Shown: positions 1 to 6,056 of the stretch, piece by piece
Layout of the letters: the number at the start of each line of letters is the position of its first letter
Position numbering within the stretch: position 1 is the stretch's first letter
NCBI GenBank assembly: GCA_012798145.1
Contig: JAAZNT010000258.1
Coordinates: forward strand, 1 to 6,156
Source: Thermoanaerobaculaceae bacterium
Lineage (GTDB): Bacteria; Acidobacteriota; UBA4820
Length of the DNA: 6,156 bases
Direction of reading: 5' to 3'
Translations under genes and position numbers: made by a program
The notes under the pieces: model-generated
Database searches by the model: none
Told to the model about the DNA's origin: nothing
Seen by the model: the letters and a program-made list of their open reading frames with translations, nothing else

Positions 1-11
1 TAAGAAGGAAG

Positions 12-728
12 ATGGCTCACAGTCAAACAAAAGAAGCAGAAAAGGTACTTGACAAAGAATATAAAGTTCTTGACAAAGGATTTGTAAGACTTGTTGATTA
101 TATGGGTAACGACAGCAGGGTTGTCGCAGCGGCAAGGGTTTCTTACGGAGCGGGAACAAAAACATTCAGAGAAGACAAAGCGTTAATCCACTATCTTATG
201 AAAAATGAGCACACAAGCCCGTTTGAGCAGGTTGTTTTGACTTTTCACATAAAACTTCCCATTTTTGTGGCAAGGCAGTGGATAAGGCACAGAACTGCAA
301 GGGTGAACGAAATTTCAGGAAGATACTCAATAATGAAAGAGGATTTTTATCTTCCGTCTTTTGAAGTCATCTGTCCGCAAAGCCAGTCAAACAAACAGGG
401 CAGGGCGGAAACTCCTTTTGACAAAAAAGAGGCAAAAGAGATTCAAAAAATTATGGAAGAGGCGTTTAATGCCACATACAGTGCCTACAAAAAACTTATG
501 GACAAAAACCTTGCCAAAGAACTTTCAAGAATTGTTCTTCCCCTCTCCCTTTATACAGAGTGGTATTGGCAGATCGATTTGCACAATCTCTTCCATTTTC
601 TAAAACTGCGACTTCACCCCCACGCTCAATTTGAAATAAGGGAATACGCGAAAATTATGCTTGAAATAGCAAGAAAAGTGGCCCCTCTTTCAGTTGAAGC
701 GTTTGAAACATATTCAATGGGGAAATAA
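12..728 (+). CDS. thyX: Flavin-dependent thymidylate synthase ThyX
   Basis: Makes dTMP from dUMP in the cytoplasm, using FAD/NADPH and methylene-tetrahydrofolate. It replaces the unrelated ThyA enzyme. The ThyX signature RHR-x7-S is seen at residues 92-102 within RHRTARVNEISGRYS. The sixth position of this motif is Arg97, where some family members have Ser; the Ser102 of the signature is kept. The C-terminal helix block around residues 189-212 (DLHNLFHFLKLRLHPHAQ...) is also typical. At 238 residues the protein is of normal length and complete. ATG 12 is chosen because a purine-rich AAGGA element lies just upstream and the next Met is inside the conserved fold. The N-terminus carries a short extension in which VLDK occurs twice, seven residues apart. 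Only 11 bases precede the gene, so its promoter and any upstream partner are outside the window. It converges on the feo operon. Family assignment is secure. Confidence 0.96.
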   Translation: MAHSQTKEAEKVLDKEYKVLDKGFVRLVDYMGNDSRVVAAARVSYGAGTKTFREDKALIHYLMKNEHTSPFEQVVLTFHIKLPIFVARQWIRHRTARVNEISGRYSIMKEDFYLPSFEVICPQSQSNKQGRAETPFDKKEAKEIQKIMEEAFNATYSAYKKLMDKNLAKELSRIVLPLSLYTEWYWQIDLHNLFHFLKLRLHPHAQFEIREYAKIMLEIARKVAPLSVEAFETYSMGK

Positions 729-740
729 CATTCAACCCTG

Positions 741-764
741 CCTTTTGAAAGGAAATAAGTTTCC
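741..764. repeat. Two small inverted repeats after thyX
   Basis: Two adjoining dyads are seen in the 125-base convergent gap: CCTTT/AAAGG around a 2-base centre (741-752) and GGAAA-TAAG-TTTCC (751-764). They share the GG at 751-752, so they cannot form together. No T-run follows on either strand, so neither is a canonical intrinsic terminator. They may still stall or protect the converging transcripts. I see no other structure in the gap 729-853. Confidence 0.3.
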
Positions 765-853
765 ATATAGAAGCATATGAGATCGTAAGGCAAAGACAAC
801 CCGAGTGTGCGCTTCAGATATTTTTAAAAACGAACCAGTATTCCTTTTTTTAG

Positions 854-1549
854 TTAAACTTTCATTTTTGTTGGGATTGTGAAGATTATGTGAAAAACAA
901 GTTCGGGTTTGCCACCGCAGTTGGGCCATTGGTATCCAAACATTGTTGAAAAACAGTTTTTAGAATATCCGATTCCAAAAGAGAGATAGTTCTCTTCTCC
1001 CCTAATTTTGTCAACACATATTTGAAAGCCGTTTTCGGTTATTTTGTCAACTCCAAGAATATAGTTTACACTTCCTCCGTATTCGCGTTGAAATCCGAAA
1101 TGTGTTCTGAAAAATTTGAAGTCTTTTGAAGCGACGATGTAGGGAATGGTATCAAAATTTGAGTTGCTATTGTATATCCCGCCTGCTAATTTAAATGAAG
1201 AATCTTTGGTTTCATAAAAGAGAATTTTTGCATTGAACATTACGGAATGTTCATTGTCTGTTTCTGTCAGGTTGAAGTCAAAGCCAAATTCAAATCTGTC
1301 GCCTATTCCAAACTCTGTATTCAAAATGGCTTGCTTCTCTCTTAATTTATCCGCCCACCCTTCCCATTGAATGTCAAGAACAAAATCGCCGTTGGATGTC
1401 ATATCAGTTGTCGGCACAACAAGAAGCCCGCTATAGCACGCGGAGAGGGATATCAATCCAGAGAAAAGAAGCAAAATGAAAAGAAAAAACTTCTCTATTC
1501 TCTTGTTTTTCCATAAACATAAAAAGTCTCTTTTTCCGGTTGTTGGCAT
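854..1549 (-). CDS. Predicted lipoprotein, last gene of the feo operon; function unknown
   Basis: Not recognised as a named family. From ATG 1549 the product is 231 residues. A basic N-terminus (residues 6-20) leads into a hydrophobic stretch FFLFILLLFSGLISL and a lipobox L35-S36-A37-C38, so lipidation at Cys38 is predicted. The next residue is Tyr rather than Asp; under the E. coli sorting rule this favours the outer membrane. The mature part has many alternating aromatic/polar stretches and Gly-Phe pairs (GIGDRFEFGFDFNL, THFGFQREYGG, YLSFGIGY), as in small beta-barrels. Its start (SGLLVVPTTDMTSNG) faintly recalls the GL..P...G opening of some outer-membrane barrel proteins, but that is resemblance only. 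An in-frame ATG at 1597 would add 16 residues. ATG 1549 gives a more normal signal peptide and follows a weak AAAGAAGAA. The gene overlaps feoC by 55 bases, so a role in iron supply or the envelope is inferred from position only. Confidence 0.75.
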   Translation of the reverse strand: MPTTGKRDFLCLWKNKRIEKFFLFILLLFSGLISLSACYSGLLVVPTTDMTSNGDFVLDIQWEGWADKLREKQAILNTEFGIGDRFEFGFDFNLTETDNEHSVMFNAKILFYETKDSSFKLAGGIYNSNSNFDTIPYIVASKDFKFFRTHFGFQREYGGSVNYILGVDKITENGFQICVDKIRGEENYLSFGIGYSKNCFSTMFGYQWPNCGGKPELVFHIIFTIPTKMKV

Positions 1550-1734
1550 TTCTTCTTTACTGGACAATCTTGACAGGTTGCGGTGTTGATAGAGCATCTA
1601 CTGATTTCTCCTCTTTTTTCAAGTTCTTCAAGAAGAAGACGGACAAAATCTCTGCTTTGTCCCGTCTCCTCTGAAAGCTCAGTCAAACTGACTATTCCCT
1701 TTGAGCGTAGAAGGCCAAGAATCTTTCTAAGCAA
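1495..1734 (-). CDS. feoC: FeoC-like Fe-S winged-helix protein
   Basis: A 79-residue small protein of the ferrous-iron transport operon. Residues 1-45 form a winged-helix-type domain (helix, turn at LTELSEETGQSRDFVRLLLEELEKRGEI, wing). A cysteine cluster follows: C47-x6-C54-x2-C57-x5-C63. The last three Cys have the same CxxCx5C spacing as enterobacterial FeoC, where the cluster binds a redox- and oxygen-sensitive Fe-S centre; the first gap is two residues longer here. FeoC is thought to act on FeoB, by protecting it from proteolysis or tuning its activity, rather than mainly on DNA. The start is TTG 1734, since no ATG or GTG is available before the domain and a GAGG element sits seven bases upstream. 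The gene overlaps the feoB stop by eight bases. Order feoA-feoB-feoC supports the call strongly. Confidence 0.88.
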   Translation of the reverse strand: MLRKILGLLRSKGIVSLTELSEETGQSRDFVRLLLEELEKRGEISRCSINTATCQDCPVKKKCQQPEKETFYVYGKTRE

Positions 1735-3715
1735 GGAACAGCCTCAAAAACTGAAATGTTACTATACCTGAAAAAAGTGACACTGTCAAATGGAGAACTA
1801 AAGAATAAAAAGTCCATTTTAGTCCTGTTTCTCTATAAATGACGGTAGTTGTGGCAAGACAGGGAACAAAAAGCATCTGCACCACCAGAAATGCAAACGC
1901 AGAAGGAATCGTGAAGATTTCCGCGATCTTTTTTCCCAAAGTTTCATTTTCTGAAACATCGAGAAGGACTCCAAAAGTGGCTATGGTATTTTCTTTTGCT
2001 ATAAAACTTGTTGCAAGGGCGGTGATCGCCCGCCAATCAGAAAAGCCCATAAGAGCGCCACTCTTTTCAACAAATTTTCCAAATTGGGCAAGATAACTTT
2101 CATCAATTTTTCCGCTTGGATAGGCGCTTAAAAACCAAACGATGCAGGAAACTATCACAATAATTGAAGCCGCTTTTACAATAAAACTTTTCAGATTTAC
2201 ATAAACATAAACGAAGACAGTTTTGAAATTTGGCTTGTGATACAGGGGAAGTTCCATAATGAAGGCGCTTTTTACCCCTTTGAATGATGTTGAAGTCAAA
2301 ATTTTTCCAATAAGAAAAACGGTAGCGATGTTAATAAGAATCAACGCCATCATAGCGAGAAAAGAGTATTTTCCAAAAAAAGGCGTGGCGAGAAAAGCGA
2401 GAACCGCAAACCTTGCGGAGCAGGGGATAAAAGGAGTCAAGAGAATTGTCAAAAATCTTGCTTTCTTATCTTCAATTATCCTTGTTCCCATAATCGCTGG
2501 TACATTGCACCCGAATCCAAGAAAAAGAGGAACAAACGATTTGCCGTGAAGCCCTATCTTGTGCATAAAATTGTCCATAATGTAGGCGATTCGGGAAAGG
2601 TATCCAACATCTTCAAGTATAGCAATAAAGAAGAAGAAAAATAGAAGGGTGGGAAGAAATGCAATGACCATTCCCGCCCCCCCAAAAGCACCGTCAAAGA
2701 GGAGCCCTGAAATAAAAGGGGGAAGAAAACCAGAAGTTGAATCTTTAAAAATTATTTGCAGAGAAGAAACACTTTTGCTTAAAAAATTGACAATCGGGTT
2801 GGCAAGAAAATAGGTTAGAAAAAATAGCGCGCCAATGATTCCAAATAGCAAACCCATTCCATAAATAGGATGGGTTGCGTACTTGTCTATTTTGTCAGTT
2901 ATTGAAATTTCCTGAGGGCGCGGGTTTTTGACGACTGAAGAGATGATCTCCGCTATCCATTCGTATCTTGAACCGACAATATCAAGATAAGCGTCTTCGT
3001 GCTTTTCAAGAATTTTATGCGCTTTCTGCCAGTCTTCTTTGAGCCATCCTTTTGAAAATTCAGTAATTTCTTTGTCGCCCTCAAGAAGTTTAACGGAAGT
3101 CCATTTTACAGAATAGGGACTCGGGACTCTCTCTTTCAATATCGCTTCAAGGTCGTCAAGTTCACTCTTGTGGGCGTCTCTGATTGGGGAAAAAGGAATT
3201 TTGAAATCCTCTTTTTTTTCGAATGTTTCAACAACTTTTTCAAGAAGATTTACAAGACCAATGTTTTTAGACGCTATCAGTTCAACTACTGGAATTTTAA
3301 TTTTTTCCCGAAGAATTTCAAAATCTATTATAATCCCGTTTTCTTTTGCAACATCAACCATATTTATTCCTGCAACTATGGGAACTTCAAGAAGCAGGAG
3401 TTCTGACAAAAGATAAACACTTCTTTCAAGAGCAGATGCGTTCAAAAGGACAATTACAACATCGGGCTTTTTTGTAATGATGTAATCTCTTGCGATTCTC
3501 TCTTCTTCAGAATTTGATGTTAGGGAGTATGTTCCGGGAAGGTCGCAAATTTCTATCGTGTAATTTTTGAAAACGATTTTCCCTGTTTTTTGCTCAATTG
3601 TCTTTCCGGGCCAGTTTCCCACATGCTGGTTTAATCCCGTCAAGTGGTTGAAAACCGTTGATTTTCCGACATTCGGTTGCCCTATCAGGGCTGTTCTGAT
3701 GAATTTTTCCTGCAT
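1727..3715 (-). CDS. feoB: Ferrous iron transporter FeoB
   Basis: Inner-membrane Fe(II) permease with a cytoplasmic GTPase domain. The G motifs are visible in order: G1 GQPNVGKST (residues 12-20), the G2 region NWPGKT with Thr39, G3 DLPG (58-61), G4 NMVD (118-121) and a G5-like loop near ASK (148-150). A helical spacer at about 165-270 matches the guanine-dissociation-inhibitor-like region. Hydrophobic membrane segments follow from about 285 to the end, with family-typical GFGCNVPAIMGTR (Cys403), FIPCSAR (Cys432) and VPCLATT (Cys619). At 662 residues it is within the range for bacterial FeoB but shorter than the E. coli protein (773). ATG 3715 is preceded by GGGAG ten bases upstream and lies inside the end of feoA (31-base overlap). 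The reading frame is intact. A run of seven G on the coding strand (2677-2683 as C) codes for part of a Gly-rich loop. Confidence 0.97.
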   Translation of the reverse strand: MQEKFIRTALIGQPNVGKSTVFNHLTGLNQHVGNWPGKTIEQKTGKIVFKNYTIEICDLPGTYSLTSNSEEERIARDYIITKKPDVVIVLLNASALERSVYLLSELLLLEVPIVAGINMVDVAKENGIIIDFEILREKIKIPVVELIASKNIGLVNLLEKVVETFEKKEDFKIPFSPIRDAHKSELDDLEAILKERVPSPYSVKWTSVKLLEGDKEITEFSKGWLKEDWQKAHKILEKHEDAYLDIVGSRYEWIAEIISSVVKNPRPQEISITDKIDKYATHPIYGMGLLFGIIGALFFLTYFLANPIVNFLSKSVSSLQIIFKDSTSGFLPPFISGLLFDGAFGGAGMVIAFLPTLLFFFFFIAILEDVGYLSRIAYIMDNFMHKIGLHGKSFVPLFLGFGCNVPAIMGTRIIEDKKARFLTILLTPFIPCSARFAVLAFLATPFFGKYSFLAMMALILINIATVFLIGKILTSTSFKGVKSAFIMELPLYHKPNFKTVFVYVYVNLKSFIVKAASIIVIVSCIVWFLSAYPSGKIDESYLAQFGKFVEKSGALMGFSDWRAITALATSFIAKENTIATFGVLLDVSENETLGKKIAEIFTIPSAFAFLVVQMLFVPCLATTTVIYRETGLKWTFYSLVLHLTVSLFSGIVTFQFLRLFLA
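1742..1745 (-). promoter_or_regulatory. Shine-Dalgarno site setting the TTG start of feoC
   Basis: GAGG on the minus strand, inside the 3' end of feoB, with seven bases to TTG 1734. It fixes the unusual start codon, and the placement suggests translational coupling with feoB. Confidence 0.7.
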
Positions 3716-3942
3716 TCTGATGGGTCTCCCACAATTATTTTTTGCGCTTCGCCTCTACCAAGGGCAATCCTTGTATTTTTGGCGAGAACAATGAGAGGGC
3801 CTTTTCCATAATTTTGAAGGACTTTAATTTCGCTTCCAATTGTCAATCCCATCGAAGCCATTCTTGAGGAGAACTCTTTTCCCCCTTTGAAGCCAACAAT
3901 ATAAGAAGATTCATCGCTTTTGAGTTTAAGAAGGTCAACCAT
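3685..3942 (-). CDS. feoA: FeoA, SH3-like accessory protein of Fe(II) uptake
   Basis: An 85-residue cytoplasmic protein with the FeoA/SH3-like beta-barrel pattern. MASMGLTIGSEIKVLQN (residues 28-44) is followed by a GPLIVLAKNTRIALGRGEAQKIIV strand block (48-71), which corresponds to the family's G-P-h-x-h-x(n)-a-h-G-x-x-x-A/E-x-x-I pattern. FeoA is thought to bind the FeoB cytoplasmic domain and support transport. ATG 3942 has AAGGAAAGAG just upstream. Its first eight bases overlap the end of the regulator gene, and its last 31 bases overlap the feoB start. The hydrophilic tail after residue 72 (DPSECRKNSSEQP) looks like a by-product of this overlap and is probably not structural. Confidence 0.94.
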   Translation of the reverse strand: MVDLLKLKSDESSYIVGFKGGKEFSSRMASMGLTIGSEIKVLQNYGKGPLIVLAKNTRIALGRGEAQKIIVGDPSECRKNSSEQP

Positions 3943-4402
3943 TTTCTCTTTCCTTGTTATTTTTCTTCAATTTATGAAAATGGTTATTTGTGTGTGCTTT
4001 TTGGAAAGAACCGCTGTTGCCCAAAGTTTTTGCGAGGTCGCAGAATTTTTGTATCACTTCTGGCTCAAGGATGTGTTCCATCCTGCAGGCTTGGCTTTCC
4101 GCTTTCTTTGGCTCTACACATAAAATGTTTGTCAAAAAGTCAGTCAGGATATCGTGGCGCTGTTTAATTTTCTTTGCCAAATTTTTTCCTTTTGCGGTCA
4201 GTCTTATTGGCTTGTATGGAGAATAAACAATTATCTCTTTTTCTTTTAGAACATTGAGCGCTTCTGTCACTGATGGCTTTGAGACAGACAGTTTTTCAGC
4301 AAGGTCTGTGACCCTTGCCACGCCATTTAATTTTTCGAGTTCAAGAATCGCCTCGGCGTAATCTTCAAGGCTTTCTCCGAGCGTATTTTCCTTTCTCTGC
4401 AT
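3935..4402 (-). CDS. DtxR/MntR-family metal-dependent repressor
   Basis: A 155-residue regulator with an N-terminal winged helix-turn-helix (about 10-72; recognition region SVSKPSVTEALNVLKEKEII) and a metal-binding dimerisation domain (about 73-130). By alignment from memory with B. subtilis MntR and C. diphtheriae DtxR, the main-site ligands are Asp14 (MntR Asp8, DtxR Met10), Cys106 (MntR Glu99, DtxR Cys102), Glu109 and His110. His83 and Glu17 match further ligand positions. The site is thus a mixture of Mn-type Asp and Fe-type Cys. There is no C-terminal SH3 domain, but the following gene, feoA, encodes a stand-alone one. The tail (136-155) is rich in His, Asn and Lys. ATG 4402 has AGGAGG four bases upstream. 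As first gene of the feo operon with a dyad in its own promoter, it probably represses itself and feo when metal-loaded. I leave the symbol empty because iron versus manganese specificity is undecided. Confidence 0.92.
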   Translation of the reverse strand: MQRKENTLGESLEDYAEAILELEKLNGVARVTDLAEKLSVSKPSVTEALNVLKEKEIIVYSPYKPIRLTAKGKNLAKKIKQRHDILTDFLTNILCVEPKKAESQACRMEHILEPEVIQKFCDLAKTLGNSGSFQKAHTNNHFHKLKKNNKERENG

Positions 4403-4406
4403 ATAG

Positions 4407-4412
4407 CCTCCT
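4407..4412 (-). promoter_or_regulatory. Strong Shine-Dalgarno site of the feo operon's first gene
   Basis: Perfect AGGAGG on the minus strand with four bases to ATG 4402. The spacing is short, but the match is complete and supports this start. Confidence 0.75.
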
Positions 4413-4425
4413 GTTAAGACAACCT

Positions 4426-4454
4426 ATTATAGTTTGGTATGCCTAACTTGTCAA
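4426..4454 (-). promoter_or_regulatory. Consensus sigma70 promoter of the regulator-feoABC operon
   Basis: On the minus strand TTGACA (4454-4449) and TATAAT (4431-4426) are separated by exactly 17 bases, a perfect match to the housekeeping consensus. Predicted transcription starts near 4420, giving a leader of roughly 18 bases. So strong a promoter implies tight repression when metal is sufficient. Confidence 0.9.
4432..4447. promoter_or_regulatory. Candidate operator palindrome for the DtxR-family regulator
   Basis: The 16-mer GTTTGGTATGCCTAAC is an imperfect palindrome: six of eight base pairs match (pattern GTTnGG-AT-CCnAAC). It fills positions 1-16 of the 17-base promoter spacer, where a bound dimer would block RNA polymerase. 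DtxR-family sites are typically AT-flanked palindromes with GG/CC cores of this kind. A wider, weaker dyad (GTTA...TAAC, 4413-4447) is also present. Assignment to this regulator is by position and family, not by test. Confidence 0.65.
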
Positions 4455-4473
4455 GAGGCATTTTTCTTAAACC

Positions 4474-4502
4474 TTGAAAAATGTTATTAAAAAACCTATA
4501 TT
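4474..4502 (+). promoter_or_regulatory. Promoter of rtcB
   Basis: TTGAAA (4474-4479), a 17-base spacer and TATATT (4497-4502), each hexamer one base from consensus. Transcription would start near 4509, about ten bases before the ATG. It is back to back with the feo operon promoter, with 19 bases between the two -35 boxes. Confidence 0.75.
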
Positions 4503-4508
4503 GTTTGT

Positions 4509-4516
4509 GAGGTGAT
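4509..4516 (+). promoter_or_regulatory. Shine-Dalgarno site deciding the rtcB start
   Basis: GAGGTGAT matches the usual 16S rRNA anti-SD end over eight bases. GAGG is six bases before ATG 4519 and only three before the in-frame TTG 4516, so ATG 4519 is preferred. The predicted transcript starts at about the first base of this element. Confidence 0.75.
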
Positions 4517-4518
4517 TG

Positions 4519-5946
4519 ATGAAGAGGATTTCTGAATTTGAGGTTTTTGTTCCCGCTGAAGTCGGCATGAAAGTTGACGCCACACTTTTTATTTCAGACA
4601 AAATTCGCCTTGAAGAAGACGCTTTAAACCAACTTAAAGACGCCTGCAAAATTCCTACTGTGAAAAAAGTTTTAGCGACTCCCGACATTCACATCGGCTA
4701 CGGTGTTCCTATCGGCTGTGTTGTAGCAGCAGAGGAAGTCATAATCCCGGCGGCTGTCGGCTATGACATAAATTGCGGAATGAGAGTTTTAAAAACAAAT
4801 CTCTACGCCGGAGATATTGAAACGGCAGAACTTGCCAAATCTATAAGAAGGGATATTCCTTTGGGCGAGGGCAAGGAAAATATCCGCCTTACAAGAGAAG
4901 AGTTTGAGTGTGTTCTTGAAGAAGGTGTCAAGGGGCTTTATAAAATAAGAAGGAAAGACCATTTTGTCTGGGATTTCCTTGAAAAAGAGGATATCAAAAA
5001 TGTTCTTCCTTTGATAGAAGATTGTGGCTCAATGAAAGGAGACGCTTCGGCGGTATCTGCAAGGGCAAAAGAGAGAGGGCAGAACCAACTTGGGACTCTC
5101 GGCGGAGGAAACCATTTTATTGAAATTCAGGAGGTTGTCTCTGTTAAAGATAAAAAGACAGCGGGAGAATGGGGGATATTTGAAGGGCAAATGTTGATTA
5201 TGATCCATTCTGGAAGCAGAGGGTTAGGACATCAGATAGGCGAGGATTATATGTCTCTTGCTAAATCAAAAAATTATGGCGAACCCCATCCTTCAAGAGA
5301 ATTGTGCTACATCCCGTTAAATGAGAAAGAGGGAGAAGAATATGTCAAAGCGATGCATTCAGGAGCAAACTCCGCTTTTGCCAACAGGCACATTATGTCG
5401 CTTCTTGTAAAGAAAAATCTTCTTTTCTACTATCCAAATGCTGAAATTAATTTGCTTTATGATGTTCCGCACAACATCGCAAAACTTGAAGAACATTTTG
5501 GAAAAAAAATGTGGGTTCACAGAAAAGGCGCCACAAGGGCTTTCCCCGGGAAAAGAATGGTGCAGACTATTTTTGAAAAAACCGGACAGCCGGTTCTTAT
5601 TCCCGGCTCTATGGGCTCTTTTTCATATCTTCTTGTTGGCAAAAATGAAAATGAAAAATCGCTTTGCTCAACAAACCATGGTGCTGGAAGAAGAATGAGC
5701 AGAACTCAAGCGGCTGGAAAAATAAGGCATAGAGACGGAAAAGTTCTCAAGGAAGGCGCTATTTCAGACGAGGAATTTAGAAAATCGATGGAAGGAATAA
5801 CGCTCATCTGCGAAAACAAACACACGATTAAAGAAGAAGCCCCTCAGGCGTACAAAGACATTGACGAAGTGATCAGAGTTGTAGAAGGAGCGAATCTTGC
5901 CGCGGTTGTCGCAAAAATGAGACCCCTCGCAGTTTTAAAAGGGTGA
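4519..5946 (+). CDS. rtcB: RNA-splicing ligase RtcB
   Basis: A GTP- and Mn-dependent ligase that joins RNA 2',3'-cyclic-phosphate or 3'-phosphate ends to 5'-OH ends, acting in RNA repair in bacteria and tRNA splicing in archaea. From ATG 4519 it has 475 residues, the normal family length. Expected catalytic residues are all present: Asp83 and Cys86 in GYDINCGMR, Asn198-His199 in LGGGNHFIEI, His230 in IHSGSRGLGHQ, His318 in VPHNIAK, and His387 in NHGAGRRMSR, the histidine that carries GMP in the covalent intermediate. The frame is intact and the C-terminus (MRPLAVLKG) is typical. The gene is monocistronic as far as seen, divergent from the feo operon, with its own promoter. The partner archease is not in the window. 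No RtcR-type sigma54 enhancer site is seen; the promoter looks like sigma70. Confidence 0.97.
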   Translation: MKRISEFEVFVPAEVGMKVDATLFISDKIRLEEDALNQLKDACKIPTVKKVLATPDIHIGYGVPIGCVVAAEEVIIPAAVGYDINCGMRVLKTNLYAGDIETAELAKSIRRDIPLGEGKENIRLTREEFECVLEEGVKGLYKIRRKDHFVWDFLEKEDIKNVLPLIEDCGSMKGDASAVSARAKERGQNQLGTLGGGNHFIEIQEVVSVKDKKTAGEWGIFEGQMLIMIHSGSRGLGHQIGEDYMSLAKSKNYGEPHPSRELCYIPLNEKEGEEYVKAMHSGANSAFANRHIMSLLVKKNLLFYYPNAEINLLYDVPHNIAKLEEHFGKKMWVHRKGATRAFPGKRMVQTIFEKTGQPVLIPGSMGSFSYLLVGKNENEKSLCSTNHGAGRRMSRTQAAGKIRHRDGKVLKEGAISDEEFRKSMEGITLICENKHTIKEEAPQAYKDIDEVIRVVEGANLAAVVAKMRPLAVLKG

Positions 5947-5986
5947 TTGAACTTTAAAATAGTTGGCAATTATAGATTTATTATGC

Positions 5987-6003
5987 AAACATTCAATGTT
6001 TTT
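5987..6003 (+). terminator. Weak candidate terminator after rtcB
   Basis: AAACA-TTCAA-TGTTT gives a 5-bp stem with a 5-base loop, and the U-run continues to 6003. The stem is AT-rich and so weak. It is the only hairpin plus T-run between rtcB and the next promoter. Confidence 0.35.
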
Positions 6004-6008
6004 AATTC

Positions 6009-6037
6009 TTGACAAATCTCTTTTAAGAGGCTATATT
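6009..6037 (+). promoter_or_regulatory. Strong promoter of the repeat-bearing ORF
   Basis: Perfect TTGACA (6009-6014), a 17-base spacer and TATATT (6032-6037). The -10 context CTATATTGT is identical to that of rtcB. The predicted start near 6044 leaves a leader of about 13 bases. Five-base arms CTCTT/AAGAG (6018-6029) form a dyad inside the spacer, a possible operator. Confidence 0.8.
6018..6029. repeat. Dyad in the promoter spacer of the repeat-bearing ORF
   Basis: CTCTT-TT-AAGAG, perfect 5-bp arms around a 2-base centre, lying wholly between -35 and -10. It differs in sequence from the feo operator, so a different regulator, or chance, is implied. Confidence 0.4.
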
Positions 6038-6046
6038 GTAACCATC

Positions 6047-6051
6047 GGAGG
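6047..6051 (+). promoter_or_regulatory. Shine-Dalgarno site of the repeat-bearing ORF
   Basis: GGAGG with five bases to TTG 6057. No ATG or GTG lies between here and the window end in any frame, so this element is the main reason for proposing a TTG start. Confidence 0.65.
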
Positions 6052-6056
6052 ATCAA

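Noticed and set aside
1..3. TAA at the very start as the stop codon of an upstream gene.
   Set aside because: Only three bases are visible, so no reading frame can be supported.
49..75. Two TTGACA hexamers in thyX as promoters.
   Set aside because: No -10 element at 16-18 bases from either; they belong to the coding duplication.
732..929. A 65-codon minus-strand reading frame after the lipoprotein.
   Set aside because: It overlaps the lipoprotein 3' end in another frame, shows no known motif and no convincing start signal.
1550..1597. Longer lipoprotein starting at ATG 1597.
   Set aside because: It would put more than 35 residues before the hydrophobic core of the signal peptide and has no clear Shine-Dalgarno site at suitable spacing.
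2677..2683. A run of seven G (coding strand) in feoB as a possible phase-variation tract.
   Set aside because: It is short, encodes a plausible Gly-rich loop, and feoB is intact; chance is enough to explain it.
4516..4518. TTG as the rtcB start, one codon before the ATG.
   Set aside because: Only three bases from GAGG; ATG 4519 has better spacing and is a stronger start codon.
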